From the NCBI RefSeq assembly GCF_029223255.1, contig NZ_JARHUC010000010.1:62001-126000 (forward strand): a DNA stretch of 64,000 bases, written 5' to 3'. The position numbers were made by a program, and so were the translations under genes. This document shows positions 9,087-17,972 of the stretch, piece by piece. Under the pieces are notes generated by a model. That model had not been told where the DNA came from. It did no database searches and saw only the letters and a program-made list of their open reading frames with translations. The DNA is from Albimonas marina (GTDB lineage Bacteria; Pseudomonadota; Alphaproteobacteria; Rhodobacterales; Rhodobacteraceae). The stretch's first letter is position 1; each line of letters begins with the position of its first letter.

Positions 9087-11759
9087 TCAGTCCCAGAGGA
9101 AGATGCTGCGGGCGACGTCGCGCCCGCCGAAGGCGGTGGAGCGGGCGGACGAGAGCAGGAACTCCCGCCCCGCGCCCACGAAGGCGGGGCCGTCGAGCAC
9201 GGCGACGGGCGGCCGCGGCGCCGGCCCCTCGGCCCGGGCGTCGAGCCGCCCGAAGCCCCAGACCTGGTCCCCATCCGCGAGATGCGTGCGCCGGTCGAGC
9301 CGCGCGGGCCTCGGCCCCTGCGGCGCGGCGAGATAGGTGTCGATCCCCACCAGCGAGGCGACGGCGACCCGCAGCGGGCGGTCGGCGCGCATCACCTCGA
9401 TCTCGACATGGGCGGGGGCGGCGGCGCGGGCGACCTCCTCCAGCCGCTCGAGGTCGCGGGTCGAGGCGCTCTCGCGCACCAGCACCAGCGCGCGATGGGC
9501 GAGCCGGTCGAGGAACGCCTCCACCTGCCGCCGCCCGCGCGGGGTGGTGGCGGTCAGCGCGTTCAGCAGGCGGCGGGCGCGCCGCTCCCCGAGGATCAGC
9601 GTGTCCCCGACGATGGAGTTGCCCGAGGGCTCGCCCCCCAGCGTCAGGGGATTGTCGCGGTCGCTCAGGTCGGCGCCGAGGATCGTCGCGAAGGTGCGGC
9701 GCAGGCGGAAGCCCTCGACCATCACGATCTCGCCCCCCGTCACCGCGCCCCCGAACAGGAACGCGGCCTCCCCCCCGTTACGCGGATCGGCGAGGCCGAG
9801 GGTCAGCACCCGGTACGCCGCCTCCCCGTCGCGGGCGAGCGCCAGGGACCCGGGGGCGGGCGCCTCGTCCAGCCGGTCGACGGGCGCGCCGGTCACCGTG
9901 ACGCCGCCGGTCGCGAGCTCCAGCGCCGCCAGCACGCCGCCGGCGGTCCCGTGCAGGCGGGCGGTCCAGGGGGCGGCCTTCAGACGCTCCCGCAGGCGGG
10001 CGGGCGCCTCGCCCGGGATCTCGGGGATGCCCACCCAGCTCGCGAGCCAGGGCAGCGCGTCGTCGGGGGTCGCGCCCGGATCGGTCAGCAGCCAGGCGGC
10101 GGCGATCCGGTCCTCGATCTCGGTGAAGCGGGATTCGAAGAGGGCGAGCAGACGCTCCATGAAATCGGGGGGCGTGGCGGGGCCGGGGGCGGCGGCCTCG
10201 GCGCCCGACAGCGTCTCGTGGAACATCGCGGGGAGGTAGCGGTCGCGGTAGCTGAACCGCCCGCCATGGACGCGCAGGGAGGCGAGGCGCGGGGACGCGC
10301 GGCCGTCGCCCAGAAGCTCGACGTGCAGGTGCAGGAACCGCCCCGCCAGCCGCCGCACCACCCGCCCCGCGTGCTGGAGCAGCAGCGTATGGGGCGCCCC
10401 GTCCTCCAGCGCGCCAGGGTGGTAGTCCGGCTCGGAGGCGCGCGCGGTCGGGGCGGCCCGCGGCGCGTCGGCGGGAACCTCCCCGGCGCCGGCCCGCCCC
10501 ACCAGATGCGGCGCCCAGACCGGCGCGCCCGCCGCGCCCGGCAGGGGCGGCGGCGTGGGGTCGTCGGAGGCGAGCGCCCACAGGATCGCGCCGGTCCCGT
10601 CGGGAACCTCCGCCTCGAAGGCCGCGCGGTGCCACACGAAGCCCGCCTCGCCCCCGTCCAGCGCGCCGGGCCGGATGCTTCCGCGCCGCGCGAAGCTCGC
10701 GAAGGAGAGCGGGCGCAGGGCGCGCAGCGCCTCCGGCCCGTCCCCGCCCGGCGGCCCCGCCAGGTAGCGCGGCGTCGCGTCGAGCGCGTTGCAGAAGGCG
10801 GTGCGGAACGGCCGCAGCACCCGGTGCACCGCCCCCAGCGGCCGGGCGAGACCCGGCGAGGCCGCGGCGGCGTCGATCTCGTAGACCAGGGCCTGCGGCG
10901 CGACCGCCTCCCCCTCGGAGACCATCGCCGCCACCGCCCCCTCCCCGATCCAGGCGATCGAGAACGGGCGGCGCACCCCCTCCAGCGCGAAGCGCAGGAC
11001 CAGGCGGCCCTCGACCAGCTCCCACAGCTCCGCGGGCCGGCCCCCGTCGCGCCAGGCGATCAGCGCCAGCCGCCCGCCGGCGGAGCCCGCGATCAGCGCG
11101 GCCTCCCGGCCCGGCGGCAGCACCGCTTCGGGCAGCGGGACCAGGCGGGGCGGATCGGGATTGGGCTCGACCGGCTGGAAGACCTCGTCCGAGGGCTCGG
11201 GCCGCGCGCCAGAGGTGCGCAGCGGCCGCCCCAGCAGCCGCGCCACCTGCCCCCGGCCGCGGTCCAGCGCCCAGACCCCGCCGCCCGCGGCCGGCGCCAG
11301 CTTGCGTGCGGCGAAGTCGGGGTGGGCCACGCGGGCGGGCGCCCAGCGCTCGCGCCGGTCGACCAGGGTCACCGCGCCGTTGCGCGCGACATAAAGGACG
11401 TCGTCGGTGCCGAAGGCGAGGTCCTGGGGCTGCTCGGCGCCCGGCGGGATCTCGGGCGGCAGGGGGATGGGGGCGGCGCCGGGGCGGAAGCCGCCGGCAT
11501 GCAACGCCGAGCCGTCCCACCAGGCCCAGGAGCCGGCGGGATCGCAGACCGGCGCCGGCCGCGCGGCCTGGCTGCGCGCCCAGGGCCCGTTCTCGTCCAG
11601 CGCCGGCGCCGCCTGCCGGCGCGCCAGCCGCAGGCCCGCGCAGGCGGAGGCGCCCGGCGCGTCCCAGGCCACGTCGCGCGGCGCGTCCTCGCCCTCGCGC
11701 ACAAAGCCCAGGGCGCGGCGGTCCATCAGGGGCCAGGCGCGCAGGCCGTTCACGTCCAT
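9087..11759 (-). CDS. gpI-like phage tail/baseplate protein with N-terminal propeller-like region (Afp12-type)
   Basis: An 890-residue protein. Residues 1 to about 400 contain repeated 'LAFGTDDVLYVARNG' and 'GGGVWALDRGRGQVARLLG' segments, typical of NHL/beta-propeller blades. Residues about 500-720 match the phage tail protein I domain seen in eCIS: RYLPAMFHE, then DFMERLLALFESRFTEIEDR and ALPWLASWVGIPE. The C-terminal 40 residues look PKD-like (AVLDGP ... EFLLSSARST). Known tail-I proteins help join wedge and fibre at the baseplate. The gene follows the gpJ-like gene with a 16-base gap, the usual order. The propeller fusion makes it much longer than the family norm of roughly 200-300 residues. 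Confidence 0.75.
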   Translation of the reverse strand: MDVNGLRAWPLMDRRALGFVREGEDAPRDVAWDAPGASACAGLRLARRQAAPALDENGPWARSQAARPAPVCDPAGSWAWWDGSALHAGGFRPGAAPIPLPPEIPPGAEQPQDLAFGTDDVLYVARNGAVTLVDRRERWAPARVAHPDFAARKLAPAAGGGVWALDRGRGQVARLLGRPLRTSGARPEPSDEVFQPVEPNPDPPRLVPLPEAVLPPGREAALIAGSAGGRLALIAWRDGGRPAELWELVEGRLVLRFALEGVRRPFSIAWIGEGAVAAMVSEGEAVAPQALVYEIDAAAASPGLARPLGAVHRVLRPFRTAFCNALDATPRYLAGPPGGDGPEALRALRPLSFASFARRGSIRPGALDGGEAGFVWHRAAFEAEVPDGTGAILWALASDDPTPPPLPGAAGAPVWAPHLVGRAGAGEVPADAPRAAPTARASEPDYHPGALEDGAPHTLLLQHAGRVVRRLAGRFLHLHVELLGDGRASPRLASLRVHGGRFSYRDRYLPAMFHETLSGAEAAAPGPATPPDFMERLLALFESRFTEIEDRIAAAWLLTDPGATPDDALPWLASWVGIPEIPGEAPARLRERLKAAPWTARLHGTAGGVLAALELATGGVTVTGAPVDRLDEAPAPGSLALARDGEAAYRVLTLGLADPRNGGEAAFLFGGAVTGGEIVMVEGFRLRRTFATILGADLSDRDNPLTLGGEPSGNSIVGDTLILGERRARRLLNALTATTPRGRRQVEAFLDRLAHRALVLVRESASTRDLERLEEVARAAAPAHVEIEVMRADRPLRVAVASLVGIDTYLAAPQGPRPARLDRRTHLADGDQVWGFGRLDARAEGPAPRPPVAVLDGPAFVGAGREFLLSSARSTAFGGRDVARSIFLWD

Positions 11760-11775
11760 GGGGCGGGCCCTCCCA

Positions 11776-13965
11776 TCAGCACAGCTCCGGCACGACGGGC
11801 ACGGCGATCGAGTCGTCGCCCGAGGAGGCCGCCGGCGGCAGCGTGGTCGAGGCCGCGTCCCCCTCCGCCACCGCCAGCATCGCCAGTTCGGGCAGCTGCC
11901 AGCGCTCCAGCCGCAGGCGCGCGCGTCCGGTCGCGTCCTCGGGAACCGGCCGCCAGGCGCCGCCGGCGGCGGGGTCCTTCACGAAGAGCCGCGCGGGCGC
12001 CACGGCGCGCACGCCCGCCACCCGGCCCACGGCCACCTCGATCTCCCGGTCGTCGAGCGCGCGGCCCAGCGGCCAGCCGCGCCCGTCCGGCCCGCCCGGC
12101 GCCAGCGCCCACAGATGCGCGCGGATGGCGGTCGAGACGGCGTCGAGCACCGCCTCGCGGTTCTCGCCGTCCGCAAGCTCCACCGCGGCCGAGACGCCGA
12201 TGGGCACGTAGTCCGCCCCCACCACGAACAGCTGCGTCGCCAGCGGCCGGCGCGCGTCCAGCCAGTCGTGCACCGCCTCCAGCGTCGGGCGGTCGGCGCG
12301 GGGCGCGGGCGCCTCGAGCCCCGCCCGCGCCGGGATCGCCATCACCGAGACCGCGCCGGGCGCCGAGACGAAGCGGTCGTTGGGATCGAAGCGCTCCAGC
12401 ACCTCCACCCGCCCGATGCCCGCGCCGGGGGTGGCGAGCGCCAGCTCGCGGTAGTCCGACGCCGTCACCGCCCGGTCCGAATGGCGCAGCACGGCGGGCA
12501 GCCGCCGCTCCGCCTCCGCCAGGCTCTCGGCCTCGGCCCCGCCCAGCGTGGGCAGCGGCTGGACCGCCTTCACCCGCGGGGCGCCGGCGGGACGCGTCAC
12601 GGCCGAGATCGCGCCCGCCGGCAGGTTGCCCGCCGCGCCGCCGCCCGAGCGCATGAAGGCCGCCTGCACCTGCCGCCCGGCGGCGGGGGCGAGGCCGCGG
12701 GTCCCGCCGCCGAAGCGGATCGTCCCGGCCTCGGCGTCCAGCGCATAGACCCGGGCGCCGGCGGGGGCCGAGCCCACGTCGGGGACCTGCCGCCAGGGGC
12801 GCATCCCCTCCTCCTCCTCCACCTCGATGCGCAGGGTGGCCGGCTCGACCGAGGTCGCGCCCAGCGACAGCTCCAGGTCCGAGGCGCCGGTCCCCTGCCC
12901 CAGGGTGCGTCGACCATGGGCGCGCAGCTGCTCGATCTCCACCGCGTTGATCCCCGCCCAGGCGAGCGGCAGGGAGGTCAGGCGCAGGGCGGGGTCGGGC
13001 GTCATCTTCAGCCAGCACACCAGCCGCGCGGCCGCGTCCTCGTCGTCGAGACGCGGCGGGCGGTCGCCCACCCCCGCCTGGTGATCGGAGAGAACGTCGT
13101 TCGTCGGCGCCCCGATGTCGTCGGCGCCCGGCAGCAGCAGCCGGATCACCCCGGTCCTGCGCAGCGCCGAGGTCCCGTCCGACAGCACCTCCAGCGGCAG
13201 CCGCCCACCGTCGGGCGTGGTGATCTCCCACCGATGGGGGATGCGGCGGCCCGGCCCCACCTCCTCCAGCGGACCCGGCGGCGTCGGCACGGGCGCGAGC
13301 CCGACCGAGATCGCGCGGCGCGGCGCCTCCGCCCCGCCCCCCAGCTCATGGCGCACGGCGTCGAGATGCGTGGGCGCGGGCGAGGCCGCCAGCAGCGCGA
13401 TCCACAGCGCCCCGTCGGTCGTCTCTCCCGCCACGTCCCGCGCGCCCGCCCCCTCCTGGAACACCGGCGTCGAGACGTAGCCCGAGGGTCGGGTGGCGAG
13501 GCCGTAGAGCTCCTGGAGGTCCGGCAGCACCTCGTCGAGCGCGGCCTGCTCGTCCGCGTCGGGGCGGCGCTTGAGCACGCACATCGCCGAGACCGCGTGG
13601 ACCAGCGTCTCGGCCCGCGCGGCGAAGGGCACGGGCTTCTCGGCGATCGGACCGGCGGGCACCAGCGCCGGCGCCGTGGCCGCGCGGTCCTCCAGCGACA
13701 GCGCCAGCAGGCCGGAGGCCGGCGCCGCCGGGCGCAGCCCCGCCCCCAGCAGGCGCAGGAAGGCCAGGCGCTGGCGCTCGGGGATCAGGTTGGCGCGGTA
13801 GAGGATCGTGTCCGCGAGCCACGCGAACAGGTCGATCATCACCCGGCCGGGATCGCCCTCCCGCGCGTGGGTCCACTCGGGCGTGTGGGCGGGGATCCGG
13901 CGCAGCAGGTCGGCGACGAGATCGTCGAAGCCGCGGTCGTCGAGGGCGGGGGGACGGATCGGCAT
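11776..13965 (-). CDS. baseplate J-like protein (Afp11-type)
   Basis: A 729-residue baseplate wedge protein. The N-terminus (DLVADLLRRIPAHTPEWTH, then DPGRVMIDLFAWLADTILYR and RANLIPERQRLAFLRLLG) is the hallmark of eCIS/phage putative baseplate assembly protein J. The C-terminal half holds the conserved GGGAAGNLPAG, FDPNDRFVSAPG and VMAIPARAG segments of the gpJ core. The family forms the wedges around the central hub and triggers sheath contraction. ATG 13965 overlaps the stop of the gp25 gene (ATGA). No anomalies seen. Confidence 0.88.
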   Translation of the reverse strand: MPIRPPALDDRGFDDLVADLLRRIPAHTPEWTHAREGDPGRVMIDLFAWLADTILYRANLIPERQRLAFLRLLGAGLRPAAPASGLLALSLEDRAATAPALVPAGPIAEKPVPFAARAETLVHAVSAMCVLKRRPDADEQAALDEVLPDLQELYGLATRPSGYVSTPVFQEGAGARDVAGETTDGALWIALLAASPAPTHLDAVRHELGGGAEAPRRAISVGLAPVPTPPGPLEEVGPGRRIPHRWEITTPDGGRLPLEVLSDGTSALRRTGVIRLLLPGADDIGAPTNDVLSDHQAGVGDRPPRLDDEDAAARLVCWLKMTPDPALRLTSLPLAWAGINAVEIEQLRAHGRRTLGQGTGASDLELSLGATSVEPATLRIEVEEEEGMRPWRQVPDVGSAPAGARVYALDAEAGTIRFGGGTRGLAPAAGRQVQAAFMRSGGGAAGNLPAGAISAVTRPAGAPRVKAVQPLPTLGGAEAESLAEAERRLPAVLRHSDRAVTASDYRELALATPGAGIGRVEVLERFDPNDRFVSAPGAVSVMAIPARAGLEAPAPRADRPTLEAVHDWLDARRPLATQLFVVGADYVPIGVSAAVELADGENREAVLDAVSTAIRAHLWALAPGGPDGRGWPLGRALDDREIEVAVGRVAGVRAVAPARLFVKDPAAGGAWRPVPEDATGRARLRLERWQLPELAMLAVAEGDAASTTLPPAASSGDDSIAVPVVPELC

Positions 13966-14384
13966 CAGGCTCCTCCGACGGGCGCGCGCGCCGTCAGCCG
14001 CACGGGCGTTCCCGTGGGCCGCAGGCGATAGCTGAGGGTGATCAGAAGCTCCCGCTCGTCCGCGCCGGGATCGACGGCGACGTCGTCCAGCAGGATCCGC
14101 GGCTCGTGCCGGCGCAGGGCCTCGATGACGGCGGCCTGCGCGCGGGCCCGGGTCTCGAGCGTGTTGGGCTGGTCGATCAGCGCCTCCAGCCCCGCGCCGA
14201 AGGCCGGGCGCATCAGCCGCTCGCCCGGCGTGACGCGCAGGATCATCTCGATCGACTGGCGCACGGAGGCGTCGAGGTCCGGCCAGCCCAGCGCCCCGGT
14301 CTCGTCCGGGACGGGCATCAGCGGCCAGCCGATCGAGGGGCGCGGACCCACGGGCCGCGAGAGGGTGGGACGCGGGCCGCTCAT
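13965..14384 (-). CDS. GPW/gp25-family baseplate protein (Afp9-type)
   Basis: A 139-residue protein with the gp25 signature: IGWPLMPVPDETGALGWPD, then SVRQSIEMILRVTPGERLMRPAFG and RIRL-type C-terminal strands (LLITLSYRL). The 'E-R-x-x-x-P-x-F-G' motif (GERLMRPAFG) is the conserved core. gp25 proteins start sheath polymerisation and tie it to the baseplate. The start at 14384 overlaps the upstream stop by four bases and its stop overlaps the gpJ-like start, so translation is coupled on both sides. Length is normal for the family. Confidence 0.88.
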   Translation of the reverse strand: MSGPRPTLSRPVGPRPSIGWPLMPVPDETGALGWPDLDASVRQSIEMILRVTPGERLMRPAFGAGLEALIDQPNTLETRARAQAAVIEALRRHEPRILLDDVAVDPGADERELLITLSYRLRPTGTPVRLTARAPVGGA

Positions 14385-16036
14385 CCGTCGCTCCTCGGCT
14401 TGGGGAACGGCAGGCAGATGCGGATCCACAGCAGCCACTGGAAGATGATGTTGAACAGGCTCAGGAAGATGTTGAGCACGATGAAGGCGCAGATCGTGAT
14501 GATCGGGATCGAGAAGCAGCACAGCCACCCGATCTCCATGCTGCCGCCGCCCGACTTCTCCCCGTCCTTGAGCTTCTTCATGTCCGACTGCAGCAGGTTC
14601 GCCAGCGCCGGCGGCATGGCGAAGGCGACGCCGGGCTTAACCTGGCGCGCCTGCGCGATGTCGGGCAGCGAGACGCGGGTGGGCGGCGCGTCGGAGTCCC
14701 ACCACGGCCGGATCCGGAACGGCTCGGAGACCGGGCTCCAGATCAGCCTGGGCGGGCAATGGTCGTGCCCGCTCAGCCGGCAGAAGGCGCGCACGCGGTA
14801 CTGCGCGTCGTCGTCGTCGAACTTGGGCCGCTCGGGCGCGATCTCGGCGAAGCGGGCGGTCAGGCAGGCGCGGGCGAGGGCGAGGAGCTCGTCCTCCATC
14901 TCCTGGCTCACCTCGGGCCAGCGATACGGCATGGTCAGGCCCGAGGCGTTGGGCTCGGCCCCCACCAGGATCCCCGCCGCCTGCGCGCACCAGTCGGCGG
15001 CGCCCATCGAGGCGAGGACGTGCCCGAAGCGGTCGATGCGCACCGGCAGCCGCAGCTCGTCGAGCTTGGCGCGAAGGCGGGCGGCGTCCTCGCCCGGGCC
15101 GAAGGCGCCCAGCTCGCTCCCCAGCTGCCGCAGCAGCACCGCGAGGCGGTAGAGCTTGCGGTCGTCGCCCGTCGCCGCCGACAGCTCCAGCGGTGCCCAT
15201 TCGGGGTCGAGCGCCTGGCCCGCGCGGGGCAGCGACCGCGCGGAGCGCTTCTTGAGATAGACCGAGAAATGGTTGGTCAGTCCCCGGTCCTCGGCGGCCG
15301 GCAGGTCCTCCAGCGGCGGGGGCGCGGCGGTGGTCTCGGCGCTGGTCACCGGGACCAGGCCGTAGAGGATGGTGCGCCGGCGGGCGGCGCAGACCTCGGG
15401 CGGGGCGACGAAGAGGGGGGCCACGTCCTCGGACAGGCGCCGGGCGGTCCCGCGGCGTTCGGCCAGCAGGCGCTCCAGCGCGCGGGCGGCGCGGGGCGCG
15501 CCCTCGGGCTGCACCGCGGCCTCGGAGGCGGGATCGGGGTCGAGCTCGGCGGCGGCCCCCACCGCCAGCCAGCCGCGGCCCATGCCGTTCTCGCGCATCC
15601 AGGCGCGGGGACCGTCGCGGCTCTCGCGGCGGATCACCAGCCCGAGCCCCACCAGCTTCGCGGGGTCCACGCGCGGAAAGCCCGGCTCGCGACACACGGC
15701 CTCCAGCAGCACCAGGTGGAAGCGGCGGTGCAGCGGCTGCGACAGCTCCATCAACCCGTCCCGGCGGCCCCGACGCGTGGCGCGGCGGGCCTCGATCCGC
15801 GCGCGCCAGTCGTCGGCCATGAGGTCGGCCATCAGCGCGGGCAGGAAGTCGGCCTCCGCCACGTCCACGATCAGGTTGGCCTCCCCCCCGCCCAGCGGGC
15901 GCAGGACGGTGGCGTGGGGCGGCGCGGGGGGGCGCTCGGCCTCCCGCGCGCGCCGCGCGGCCCGGCCCGAGGCGCGGGCGACGCGCCTGGCCTCGCGCGC
16001 CTGGCGGCGCGCGGCGGGGGCCTCGGCCCGGATCAC
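14381..16036 (-). CDS. eCIS-associated protein (551 aa) with C-terminal transmembrane segments
   Basis: Starts at GTG 16036, overlapping the stop of the gpV-like gene (GTGA). The N-terminal 45 residues are strongly basic (ARRQAREARRVARASGRAAR). A segment around residues 90-120 (LSQPLHRRFHLVLLEAVC, then GFPRVDPAKLVGLGLVIRR) resembles a family of uncharacterised eCIS proteins I recall from other phage-tail-like loci. After a hydrophilic Gly/Lys linker, residues about 500-545 are very hydrophobic (IGWLCCFSIPIITICAFIV, then IIFQWLLWIRICLPF): two membrane-spanning helices with a charged tail. No signal peptide. This could anchor the particle or its baseplate to the inner membrane. Role inferred. 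Confidence 0.7.
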   Translation of the reverse strand: MIRAEAPAARRQAREARRVARASGRAARRAREAERPPAPPHATVLRPLGGGEANLIVDVAEADFLPALMADLMADDWRARIEARRATRRGRRDGLMELSQPLHRRFHLVLLEAVCREPGFPRVDPAKLVGLGLVIRRESRDGPRAWMRENGMGRGWLAVGAAAELDPDPASEAAVQPEGAPRAARALERLLAERRGTARRLSEDVAPLFVAPPEVCAARRRTILYGLVPVTSAETTAAPPPLEDLPAAEDRGLTNHFSVYLKKRSARSLPRAGQALDPEWAPLELSAATGDDRKLYRLAVLLRQLGSELGAFGPGEDAARLRAKLDELRLPVRIDRFGHVLASMGAADWCAQAAGILVGAEPNASGLTMPYRWPEVSQEMEDELLALARACLTARFAEIAPERPKFDDDDAQYRVRAFCRLSGHDHCPPRLIWSPVSEPFRIRPWWDSDAPPTRVSLPDIAQARQVKPGVAFAMPPALANLLQSDMKKLKDGEKSGGGSMEIGWLCCFSIPIITICAFIVLNIFLSLFNIIFQWLLWIRICLPFPKPRSDG

Positions 16037-16713
16037 CAGATGTTCCCCGCGCCGGGGGTGTAGCTGGACGAGACCACCGAGGTCGTCATCAGCGTCTGGC
16101 AGTTCACTAGCCCCGAGAAGTTCACGTAAGGACAATCGACGCTCATCATCGAGGTCGAGATCGACACCGCCGAGGCGTCGATGGTCACCTGCGCCCCCGT
16201 CTCGACGCTGACGCCGGAGGGGCGCAGCGTCACCGTCGCCCCGCCCGCGCGGATCACCGCCTTGCCGCCGCCCTCGTCGGTGATCGTGGCCTTGGCGCCG
16301 CCGGGCGTCTCGATCTCCACCCGCTCGGCGCCCGCGCGGTCCTCCATTATCGCCACGCGGGTGCCGGCCTTGCCGGTGAAGGACCAGCGGTCGACCGAGC
16401 CCGAGACCTCGTCGGGGGGCAGGTCGGCGCCGTTCCACAGGCTGCCGACCACGATGGGCGCGCGCAGGTCGCCGCCGGCGAAGACCACCAGCACCTCGTC
16501 GCCCACGTCGGGGATCAGGAAGGCGCCGCGGTCGTTCCCGGCGAAGGGCACGGCGACGCGCGCCCAGCTCTCGGCCCCGCCGTCGGGGTCGGCGCCCAGC
16601 AGGCGCACCTGCACCCGCGCCAGCCCCTCGGGGTCGTCGACCGAGACCACCTGCGCGAGCCGCGGCTGCGCGGCGCGGGCCTGGGCGAGCGATATGGCCT
16701 GCTGGAAGCTCAT
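16033..16713 (-). CDS. gpV/VgrG-like spike protein, OB-fold and beta-helix part (Afp8 C-terminal equivalent)
   Basis: A 226-residue spike protein. The N-terminal OB-fold is typical: VVSVDDPEGLARVQVRLLG, then ESWARVAVPFAGNDRGAFL, DVGDEVLVVFAGGD and PIVVGSLWNG. From about residue 120 onward the repetitive VEIETPGGAKATITDEGGG and VTLRPSGVSVETGAQVTID strands form the gp5-like beta-helix. Trimers of this family make the central spike under the tube. Start at 16713 overlaps the stop of the gpD-like gene (ATGA). In Afp/PVC the two parts are often one protein; here they are separate genes. No effector extension is fused to the C-terminus. Confidence 0.87.
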   Translation of the reverse strand: MSFQQAISLAQARAAQPRLAQVVSVDDPEGLARVQVRLLGADPDGGAESWARVAVPFAGNDRGAFLIPDVGDEVLVVFAGGDLRAPIVVGSLWNGADLPPDEVSGSVDRWSFTGKAGTRVAIMEDRAGAERVEIETPGGAKATITDEGGGKAVIRAGGATVTLRPSGVSVETGAQVTIDASAVSISTSMMSVDCPYVNFSGLVNCQTLMTTSVVSSSYTPGAGNIW

Positions 16714-17792
16714 GCCCCGGCCCCCAGGTACGCGCATTCGGCGATGAACTCGGTCACGTATCCGTCCTCCCGGTCGAAGCGGTGGATGGCCGAGGTCACG
16801 CAATAGGCGTTCTCGAACATCGGGTTGACGCCCACGAGCGCGAGGCGGGAGCCGACGCGGATCGCCGGGTCCCCCTGCGCGATCCCGTCGGCGATCACGA
16901 AGCCCCGCGCGCTAGCCCCCTGGGCGGCGCGGGCGGCGGCGTCGGCCTCGGCCTGGCTGACGGCGCCGAGGTCGCCCAGGTGCCCCTCCCAGGCCTCGAA
17001 CTCGGCGCGCAGGATGTCGGCGGCCTCGCGCCCCTGCCCCGGGCCCAGCTCAGGGTCGGCGGACTCGGCGCGCACCGCCTCGCCGGTCAGCGGATCGAAG
17101 CCCGCGGCGGTGGTCAGCGCCGTCTGGCGGGCGAGGTCGGCGGTGATCCGCGCCTGCAGCAGGTCGCGCGGATAGACCAGCTCCACCTCCGTGCGCCGGT
17201 CGCGGGCGCGGGGCCCGGCCTGCAGCGCCTCGGCCACCGCCTGCGCGTCCGCGTCGACCGAGGCGAGGACCCGGCGCAGGAACGACAGGTCGCTCTCGTC
17301 CACCTGCGCCCAGGTGGCGAGCGGGACGTCGAGCCCGTCGCGGATCTCCGGCGTCAGGCCATGATCCTCGGCGATCACGCGCACCACGTCGGCGGGGGAG
17401 GCGTCCTCGAACAGCCGCCGACGGCGCACGCGGCGCGCGGCGAAGAGCGCGTCCTCGGCCAGCACCGTCATGCGCGGCGGGCCGTGGCGCGGGGCCTCGG
17501 CCTCCAGCGCCGTGATCCGCCCGGCGAAGACCTGCTGGGGCGAGCGGACGTCGCCGCAATAGATCTCGATCGGGGCGCCCAGCTTGAGCGGGTTCTCCGA
17601 TCCCGCCGCCGCGAAGCCCGCGCGCCCGTCCGGGGCCGAGCTCCAGTCCAGCAGCGTCAGCTCCAGGCTCGACAGGCCCCCCGCCTGCTCGCGCGCCATC
17701 ATCGACAGGATCGCGCGGTCGAGCACCGGCATCTCAAGCCCGCGGATGCGGACGGTGGGGCGGGCGTTGAGCAGGACCTCGTCGCGGGGCAT
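16710..17792 (-). CDS. phage late-control gpD-like hub protein (Afp8 N-terminal equivalent)
   Basis: A 360-residue protein related to gpD of P2 and the gp27-like half of VgrG. Motifs include SLELTLLDW, PIEIYCGDVRSPQQVFAGRI, ALEAEAPRHGPPRMTVLAED, SPADVVRVIAEDHGL and ESDLSFLRRVLASVDADA. Near the C-terminus the conserved RVGSRLALVGVNPMFENAYC (hub barrel) is present. It forms the trimeric hub that carries the spike encoded next. Length fits a stand-alone gpD. It lies 3 bases downstream of the DUF5908 gene. Confidence 0.86.
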   Translation of the reverse strand: MPRDEVLLNARPTVRIRGLEMPVLDRAILSMMAREQAGGLSSLELTLLDWSSAPDGRAGFAAAGSENPLKLGAPIEIYCGDVRSPQQVFAGRITALEAEAPRHGPPRMTVLAEDALFAARRVRRRRLFEDASPADVVRVIAEDHGLTPEIRDGLDVPLATWAQVDESDLSFLRRVLASVDADAQAVAEALQAGPRARDRRTEVELVYPRDLLQARITADLARQTALTTAAGFDPLTGEAVRAESADPELGPGQGREAADILRAEFEAWEGHLGDLGAVSQAEADAAARAAQGASARGFVIADGIAQGDPAIRVGSRLALVGVNPMFENAYCVTSAIHRFDREDGYVTEFIAECAYLGAGA

Positions 17793-17795
17793 GGC

Positions 17796-17969
17796 TCAGT
17801 CCGCCTCCAGCCTGGCGCGGCGGTGATCCTCGCGCCGGAGCATCTCGCGCAGCGCGTGGCGCGACAGGGGCCGGGGCGCCGGGGCGGAGGAGGCGCGCGG
17901 CGCGCCCTCGCCCTCGCCGCGCATCTGGGCGGCGGCCTCCACCTGCACCTCGTCGATGATCACCGGCAT
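17796..17969 (-). CDS. DUF5908-like mini-protein (Afp6-type)
   Basis: A 57-residue ORF between the adaptor and hub genes, with gaps of 3 bases on each side. The start MPVIIDEVQVEAA matches the usual opening of DUF5908 proteins (MPIEIxELxIxAxV), which occur at this spot in Afp, PVC and other eCIS loci. The rest is flexible and basic (LREMLRREDHRRARLEAD). Its function is not established; the conserved position between Afp7-type and Afp8-type genes suggests a baseplate accessory. Confidence 0.72.
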   Translation of the reverse strand: MPVIIDEVQVEAAAQMRGEGEGAPRASSAPAPRPLSRHALREMLRREDHRRARLEAD

Positions 17970-17972
17970 CGC

